Below are positions 7,901 through 11,988 of a stretch of DNA of 11,988 nt, piece after piece; position 1 is the stretch's first letter; every line of letters starts with the position of its first letter. The DNA lies in contig CANHJR010000012.1 in NCBI GenBank assembly GCA_947461165.1, positions 1 to 11,988 of the forward strand, read 5' to 3'. The notes below the pieces were generated by a model. The model saw only the letters and a program-made list of their open reading frames with translations, did no database searches and was not told where the DNA came from. The position numbers and the translations under genes are program-made. The DNA comes from Saprospirales bacterium (lineage in GTDB: Bacteria; Bacteroidota; Bacteroidia; Chitinophagales; JADJOU01).

Positions 7901-10041
7901 ATTTGTTGGTAAAACTGCGAGCAGTACTGATATAGTGCTCCATCCAACGAAAAATTAGTCGTAGCTACAAATGCGATTGCACCTCTGTTTGGCAGATTTA
8001 CAAAATTCTCTGAGTAGCCTGGAGCTGTTGAATAATAAAATCCAGCATTGCATCCATTCGCAAGTATGATGGGATATTTACCAAAATTCGTAAAAAAATT
8101 AGGATCACTGAGTCCAACATCAAAAATGGTAGACGATGAATGTCCAAAGAAGGTGATGAGACCAACACCTAAATTGATCCTAGCGGCAAGGTCCACATCG
8201 GAAACGTTTTGAGCTAAATCGGGATTGTTTTTGAATACTGAAAACACGTTGCCACCGACAGATGTATCTTTAAATATCGTTTCAAATTGCCTCAGGTTTG
8301 CACGAAAATCGCCTTGTTGGGCTGTTCCTTGTCCGCCGCCTAAATGAACGGCCCACTTCATATACTCTTTTTTTGCTGGCGTCATGTCTGATGGAGAACT
8401 CGCGTTGTATTCTGCATTGTATGATTTTAACTTATTGAGATAGTTGCGTATGATTTGTCCATTGGTTGCAGATATTCTACCTAGAGGCATATATTGGAGT
8501 ATGCTGCTGTCCATAGTCGTATACATGTAATCTGAACCGATATGCCCATAGGAAGGTATGAGGTTTTGATTGTATAGGTTCTGATTGGGGTTTCCCATTG
8601 TGTTTGCGGTAAAGCCCTTTCCAAGCAATAGCGCATAGTTTGGTGCATCCGCGCCCCAGGTTAGTTTTGCCCATTGAAGAAATTTGCGAATTCCGATGGG
8701 ATGCTTCGGCATTCCATAACCAAAATGATTTTGAATTTCATCCATATAAACTACGGCGACCTTAAATCCACCTCCTTCGGGAGACTCTTTATAGGTTTTG
8801 TAATCATTGATTACATTGGCGCCATTGGAGTCTATACTCACACTCCTATCGGCAATCATAATGAAATTGCCTCTTGCAGAGATGGGATTCAGATTGATTT
8901 TTTGAACCGTCGCGAGTGAAGTTGCTATTCCTTCGTGTGCAAGAATAAATGGCTCAGAAGAGCCCGAAGAAGGAATGACAAATCGATGTGTATTGCCAGC
9001 AGTATGAGCAACTCTTGTATATCGGGTGAGATCGAATAAATAGACTGTGTTCGTGGGATGATATCCTGAAATCTCAAATTTTCTTGAACCAACATGGTCT
9101 GTAAAGTACATATAATTGAATCCAGCCCCATTCAGATTGAAATTCCGTGGATACGTCAGTTCCAAAAATCCTAAATTATAGCCATGATTCGAAGGCACTA
9201 GTGGCGTTATTCCAATTGTTGAACTCGTAGATGTGATCAAATTGGATGGAAAGCTCAGATCCGTTCGAAGCATGGTGCTCCCCAGAAATAGCCCTTCGCC
9301 TATTTTGGTGTTGTTTAGTCTAATTTCAAGTTTATGTTGTATTTCATTGCGACCAGCGATGTGGAGTATCAGCTTGGCTGGAATATTAGGATCGTTTACA
9401 AAATTGGAGGTATTTAGAGTTTGATTATTAAAGGCTGTGGTACCCCAGCCTTCGCCAATCTCATAGTTTGATGCAAAAAGAAAATCGACACTCGTATAAT
9501 AATATCGTTTCCCTTCGTTGTAGTTCGTTTTTGGAGAGAAAATCTCTTTGGACAAAAAGGATGTCAAATAAGGAGAAGAGACCGAAGTCGTATCGTTCTG
9601 ACCTGGAATCCATCTTGCATTGGTCCCTGATCGTATGGTTAGAATATAAAAATTGGTATCTCGAAAAAGACTAACGAATGGATTGAGCATCAGCTGGCTA
9701 TCCATATATAGCTTTTTATCAATCTGTCCATCTAGTTTATTCCCTATAAATTCGATAAAATCTGAACCAGTTGGAGTAGATGTCCACGATAGATGAATTG
9801 GTATTTGTTTTCCATGATTAAAAATGCAAATCTCAGTTGTGGTGGCATTTGCTATTTCTGGACAATTTGCAGAAAGAAAGGAATATGGAATTCTATAAAC
9901 GCCATTTGTCACGACACTAAATTTGTAGTGGGGCTTGGTAGCATCGATCCATTCATTGCCAAATGGTGCTTGCGCTCCAATGCTCTTCAGTGAAAACACC
10001 AAACAAATGAGTATGAATAGTCTATTTGTTATCACCGGCAT
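4981..10041 (-). CDS. PorU2-like type IX secretion sortase, peptidase family C25
   Basis: Outer-membrane cysteine protease of the gingipain family. PorU cleaves the C-terminal signal of T9SS cargo and transfers the protein to a surface lipopolysaccharide anchor. At 1686 residues it is much longer than classical PorU (about 1100-1300). In order: signal peptide 1-24 (ends GAQA); beta-rich N-terminal region to about 390; C25 domain about 392-765 with the candidate dyad H634 (FFGHSS) and C664 (LANGCNAG); CARDB-like Ig region about 766-885; Fn3-like region about 886-985; FAM3/ILEI-like region about 998-1190; a beta region ending TPAQLNFWRVYYDE (1302-1315); a second CARDB-like region about 1330-1440; and a C-terminal FlgD/T9SS type A-like sorting domain (1564-1686) starting NYPNPF and ending GKMVLIR. 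The start overlaps the PorV-like gene by 20 bp and begins directly with the signal peptide. I infer an accessory PorU paralogue; domain limits are by eye. Confidence 0.88.
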   Translation of the reverse strand: MPVITNRLFILICLVFSLKSIGAQAPFGNEWIDATKPHYKFSVVTNGVYRIPYSFLSANCPEIANATTTEICIFNHGKQIPIHLSWTSTPTGSDFIEFIGNKLDGQIDKKLYMDSQLMLNPFVSLFRDTNFYILTIRSGTNARWIPGQNDTTSVSSPYLTSFLSKEIFSPKTNYNEGKRYYYTSVDFLFASNYEIGEGWGTTAFNNQTLNTSNFVNDPNIPAKLILHIAGRNEIQHKLEIRLNNTKIGEGLFLGSTMLRTDLSFPSNLITSTSSTIGITPLVPSNHGYNLGFLELTYPRNFNLNGAGFNYMYFTDHVGSRKFEISGYHPTNTVYLFDLTRYTRVAHTAGNTHRFVIPSSGSSEPFILAHEGIATSLATVQKINLNPISARGNFIMIADRSVSIDSNGANVINDYKTYKESPEGGGFKVAVVYMDEIQNHFGYGMPKHPIGIRKFLQWAKLTWGADAPNYALLLGKGFTANTMGNPNQNLYNQNLIPSYGHIGSDYMYTTMDSSILQYMPLGRISATNGQIIRNYLNKLKSYNAEYNASSPSDMTPAKKEYMKWAVHLGGGQGTAQQGDFRANLRQFETIFKDTSVGGNVFSVFKNNPDLAQNVSDVDLAARINLGVGLITFFGHSSSTIFDVGLSDPNFFTNFGKYPIILANGCNAGFYYSTAPGYSENFVNLPNRGAIAFVATTNFSLDGALYQYCSQFYQQMTKPLYASSIGNLVQRTSQKHLETYGYNLNSMNTLSLEYNINGDPSVLISHYPKPDYTIDQNSIILPKQNINTSMDSFEFKVVVQNLGKAIQKSIGLSIERVNNGNKTTYTKIVTAPFFKDTFSVFIPTLDGLVGAGNNTFNIKIESTNTVDEISEQNNEILNAGNLIIESEEVIPIFPYEYAIVNTNPVKLTSMVTSSFPKNTTYIIHIDTTTNFNSPSFLATKITTNSNVISWTPTIGFNDSLVYYWRITKDSSIAGGGYRWSNSSFIYLPSIPSGGWNQSHYFQYLNNSLSNMTLSTSRQLNYVNDVKNIFIRTDGSTGTYEVEWYLNNARQSALREAGRMASGFMVLWINGKSGIGYTSLDTVIGSSTWGSYGSIQFGYPGLPREGFVFPDTGFTPANHPRPGVKWSTILQDFVNLAANKDYLFFYTIKRPAYQSWDPSLISLFNGAGMNGLSLLTDTTVKAPFIFGYRKNDPSFTPSTFIGTNYTTKTTGSFNIRGQWLEGEKTSVKIGPARKWNTLSYRLSPSENPSQDSISVTLFGYTSLYNKVPLATFHSFSLDTTLDWVNPSLYSNLQLKYYAKDSRDRTPAQLNFWRVYYDEIGEVAVNNVSGQVPNNNDTIENGELYEINYAVEALNAQSFDSLSLRVQVTQGSKNKSILVKQQPVGGNKLVLNKQTITSSNYFEGENQVSYEINPTSFAYQKEKFNINNYGKTEFFVKSDIYNPLLDVTFDGAHIIQNELISNNPNIRIVLKDENKYLLLDDTALIKISLRMPDGSVVPISFNQADVRYDLATSANNNRAEINYKPLLTDGLYQLIIEDKDRSGNSSSRVGSFNYKTGFRVITKNQMSQVFNYPNPFTTSTQFVFTLTGSKIPDYISIQIMNIRGQVVREISKEELGPLKFGLNRTAYAWNGKDQFGDQLANGVYLYRVIVKNEGKDFPIMETADFKALYENQKDLSKYFTDGWGKMVLIR

Positions 10042-11233
10042 TCTTTTTAGGATCTGATGATTTTGGAGCTATCGTACCCTTCATGATATCTGTATCAAAA
10101 TCCTTGTCCAGAACGGGATCTATATTCGGCGCTGGCGGCATGATAATTGGGGAGTTTTTCTTGACTTTTGTGGGAAAGCGATACACTCCTGAGAAAACAT
10201 GGGAATATAGTCCTATCCCTGTATTGGCAATATTATTGTAGCTATAATCGATGTCAAACTGATCCAACTTGACTCCAACCCCGAGTGATGGAACAACGCT
10301 CGTATATTCCTCGCCCAGTCCATTGAGGGCTTTTGTAAAGTTATTGACTCCTAATCGCAAATATGCAACATCCAAGAATTTAGACTCTAATCCAAGGGAA
10401 AGATCCACGCTCACAGGTCCAGAAATAAGTACATTTCGCTGATCTGTATATAATGTTATCTTGCCAATTGGTGTGAGATGAATCTTCTCCTTAGCTATTT
10501 TATAGGTGTACTGCCCTCCAAAATGAATGGCAGGCAAGGTAATTTCGCTTGAAGAATTCGGAATTTCATTGTTGGTAGCCCTCAAAACTTCCTTTTCTCG
10601 ATCCGTGAAGCTAAAGGACCATGTAGAAAAAGTAGTTGAAATGTCTTGAGCAAAAGCTCCAATTTGAAAATTGTCACTGATGTACTGAGCGCCAACATCT
10701 AATCCAAAACCCCAAGCGGTAGCAAAACTACCATAATTTCGATGAATGATTTTGGCACTTCCGCCAAATGACAACCCCTCCTTTCTTACTGCAGATTTGG
10801 CAAAGCTAATATACCCCGCCATATCAGATATGGAAAACGATTTAATATTGTCATAATTGATGGTACCATCAGGATTATAAAGATCTATCGTATTTGGAAT
10901 ATTGTCAATACCTAGTCGGATTAGACTGAATCCTATGGCCTGGTCATTTTTTATTGGAATAGCCAATCCCGCATAGTCAAAATTTGCAATACCGGCAAAG
11001 TAAGAATTATGCATAGCCCCAATGGAGGTCTGTTCCACAGTAGCTAGCGCTGCTGGATTGTAAAATACAGACATAGGATCGCCCTTGGAGCTCGACAGCG
11101 AAGATCCAAGCCCTAAATAGCGAGCGCCAACACCAATTTTAAGGAATTCATTACTGTATTTACGGACAGCTTGGCCATAAACATTAGTGGAAATCGCTAG
11201 AAGGATAATAATGATAATTTGATGTCTTTTCAC
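10022..11233 (-). CDS. PorV2-like outer-membrane barrel, PorV/PorQ (FadL-like) family
   Basis: Probable partner of the PorU-type protein. PorV is an outer-membrane barrel that picks up cargo by its C-terminal signal at the translocon and delivers it to PorU. The product has 403 residues. A signal peptide spans about 1-20 (hydrophobic run IIIIILLAIS, ending NVYGQA). The PorV/UPF0164 hallmark follows: GARYLGLGSSLSSSKGDPMS (36-55) then VFYNPAAL (56-63), equivalent to the family's GARxxxLGGAF...DDxxAxYWNPAGL. The rest alternates as in a beta barrel, with a final strand near 344-353. A hydrophilic tail of about 50 residues follows (354-403; proline- then lysine- and aspartate-rich), which is unusual because many outer-membrane barrels end on the last strand. 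The start codon is GTG, overlapping the upstream stop as GTGA. Immediate linkage to the C25 gene favours PorV2 over PorQ. Confidence 0.85.
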   Translation of the reverse strand: MKRHQIIIIILLAISTNVYGQAVRKYSNEFLKIGVGARYLGLGSSLSSSKGDPMSVFYNPAALATVEQTSIGAMHNSYFAGIANFDYAGLAIPIKNDQAIGFSLIRLGIDNIPNTIDLYNPDGTINYDNIKSFSISDMAGYISFAKSAVRKEGLSFGGSAKIIHRNYGSFATAWGFGLDVGAQYISDNFQIGAFAQDISTTFSTWSFSFTDREKEVLRATNNEIPNSSSEITLPAIHFGGQYTYKIAKEKIHLTPIGKITLYTDQRNVLISGPVSVDLSLGLESKFLDVAYLRLGVNNFTKALNGLGEEYTSVVPSLGVGVKLDQFDIDYSYNNIANTGIGLYSHVFSGVYRFPTKVKKNSPIIMPPAPNIDPVLDKDFDTDIMKGTIAPKSSDPKKNAGDNK

Positions 11234-11904
11234 GAGGCTTTGTTAGATTTGACAGTATCAAGAATGGTGCTATATGGTATCTCTTGTTTTATTTTTTGTA
11301 TAATATTTATAAACGCATCTTCGGTCTTCTCATTGTATTCCCAATTGCTAATTTTTCCTGTAACCCGATGTAGTGCTTTGACTAGATTGGATTCTTCGGC
11401 GTAAAAATTGAGAAAACGTCGAGATCTAAATCGCTCATATGCAGTCAAAAGTATACTAATTTCTTCAGTTTTTGCGATGATTTTTGACAGAAACCGATTT
11501 AAAACCACAGAATCTAGACCATCCGCTATTTGATATACTTCAGAGACTATGCCAGGCTCTTGATTGATTATCCAATGATCGATGAGCAATTCAAACAAAA
11601 TATGCGAAACTAGAAATTTTCGATGAAGCAGGTTAGTCACCTCGTTTGTCTTTAATTCTTCGTCGATTCTCGCATTAAAATGTTTAAAATAATCTGAGCT
11701 ATGAAAGGTTTTATCATCAGCATAATGGATGTCTATTCCATGAAGAATTTCCAGCTCCAAGGGGTCGAACTTGTCGTTGTCAATTTGAAGGAAATAAGTA
11801 TTGTGCAGGTAGGAAAATTTGGGAAAAACATCGGGAAAAAGACTTGCTAATTTTGTCAGATCTGGTTGACCTGCTGAACAATAGAAATGAGAAAGAAAAT
11901 TCAT
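11230..11904 (-). CDS. AcpH-like protein (ACP phosphodiesterase family)
   Basis: The product resembles acyl-carrier-protein phosphodiesterase, which removes the 4'-phosphopantetheine arm from holo-ACP in the cytoplasm. From the ATG at 11904 it is 224 residues. Visible: the family N-terminus MNFLSHFY (1-8, H6), a PDV segment with D25 where AcpH has LADF, GIDIHYADDKTFHSS (58-72, with H60, D64 and H68, matching the family's GIxxHxxxDxxTD-type block), H75, and a helix with H101, E105 and D109. These histidines and aspartates suggest a metal-binding, HD-like helical fold. An ATG at 11937 would add 11 residues, but the 11904 start gives the family-typical MNFL N-terminus and an ATGA overlap with the upstream stop, so I prefer it. 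The Bacteroidota branch is divergent from E. coli AcpH and its substrate is not proven. Its stop overlaps the GTG of the PorV-like gene by 4 bp. Confidence 0.68.
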   Translation of the reverse strand: MNFLSHFYCSAGQPDLTKLASLFPDVFPKFSYLHNTYFLQIDNDKFDPLELEILHGIDIHYADDKTFHSSDYFKHFNARIDEELKTNEVTNLLHRKFLVSHILFELLIDHWIINQEPGIVSEVYQIADGLDSVVLNRFLSKIIAKTEEISILLTAYERFRSRRFLNFYAEESNLVKALHRVTGKISNWEYNEKTEDAFINIIQKIKQEIPYSTILDTVKSNKAS

Positions 11905-11988
11905 ATCACAGGTGGAAATAATTCTACACCATCCCAAAACGTATCATCAGGCACCGCATCTAGGACATTTGCTTGGGCATCGACGAGA
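11901..11988 (-). CDS. 3' end of an unidentified gene, cut by window edge
   Basis: A minus-strand frame is open from the right edge to a TGA at 11901-11903 and encodes 28 residues ending FWDGVELFPPVI. It is supported mainly by its ATGA overlap with the preferred AcpH-like start, the same kind of tight junction seen further down this operon. I do not recognise the family from so short a tail. If real, it is the gene just upstream of the AcpH-like gene, and the operon promoter lies outside the window. Confidence 0.55.
   Translation of the reverse strand, partial: LVDAQANVLDAVPDDTFWDGVELFPPVI

Noticed and set aside
10026..10241. 71-residue plus-strand ORF opposite the PorV tail
   Set aside because: Antisense to a supported gene, no start context or motif; its hydrophobic look comes from complementing the barrel and tail codons.
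1..11904. Functional link between panC (pantothenate synthesis) and the AcpH-like gene (phosphopantetheine removal)
   Set aside because: They are over 10 kb apart in different transcription units, so a shared cofactor theme is more likely coincidence.
1..11988. Mobile element, CRISPR array, toxin-antitoxin or phage-defence cassette
   Set aside because: No transposase, integrase, direct-repeat array, short toxin-like gene pair or nuclease/helicase defence gene was seen; all space is taken by housekeeping and envelope genes in a consistent operon layout.

Overview
The window reads as chromosomal DNA of a Bacteroidota bacterium. The evidence is a Bacteroidota-type RecA, an outer-membrane PorU/PorV-type pair of the type IX secretion system (T9SS), AT-rich start regions without Shine-Dalgarno motifs, and TAnnTTTG-type -7 promoter elements. 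The enlarged C25 'PorU2-like' protein with its 'PorV2-like' partner points to a Chitinophagia/Saprospiria-like lineage rather than Bacteroides or Flavobacterium, but that placement is inference. No IS element, tRNA, rRNA or CRISPR array was seen, and coding density is very high: the only gap above 25 bp is the 174-bp panC-recA spacer, apart from the 47-bp recA-glycosyltransferase gap that holds a hairpin.

Layout: positions 1-792 (minus) hold most of panC, pantothenate synthetase, whose 3' end lies outside the window. It is divergent from recA (967-2016, plus) across a spacer with candidate promoters on both strands. recA is followed by a strong 11-bp hairpin and then, 9 nt later, by a GT4-type glycosyltransferase (2064-3152, plus). 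This converges on, and overlaps by 26 bp, a long minus-strand operon.

Read in its own direction from the right edge, that operon is: the tail of an unidentified gene (11901-11988), an AcpH-like protein (11230-11904), a PorV-type outer-membrane barrel (10022-11233, GTG start), a 1686-residue PorU-type C25 protease/sortase (4981-10041), and an LtaS-type membrane sulfatase-fold transferase (3127-4959). Junctions are ATGA (4 bp), GTGA (4 bp), a 20-bp overlap and a 21-bp gap, so the genes are very probably cotranscribed and translationally coupled.

Working model (inference): the PorU2/PorV2 pair is a second or variant T9SS attachment module on the cell surface. PorV2 would bring cargo to PorU2, which would cleave the C-terminal signal and perhaps transfer the protein to a surface anchor. 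The LtaS-like enzyme, and possibly the neighbouring glycosyltransferase, could build or decorate that anchor. The most unusual single item is the size and domain architecture of the PorU-type protein, including a region resembling the FAM3/ILEI fold and its own sorting domain with an insertion.
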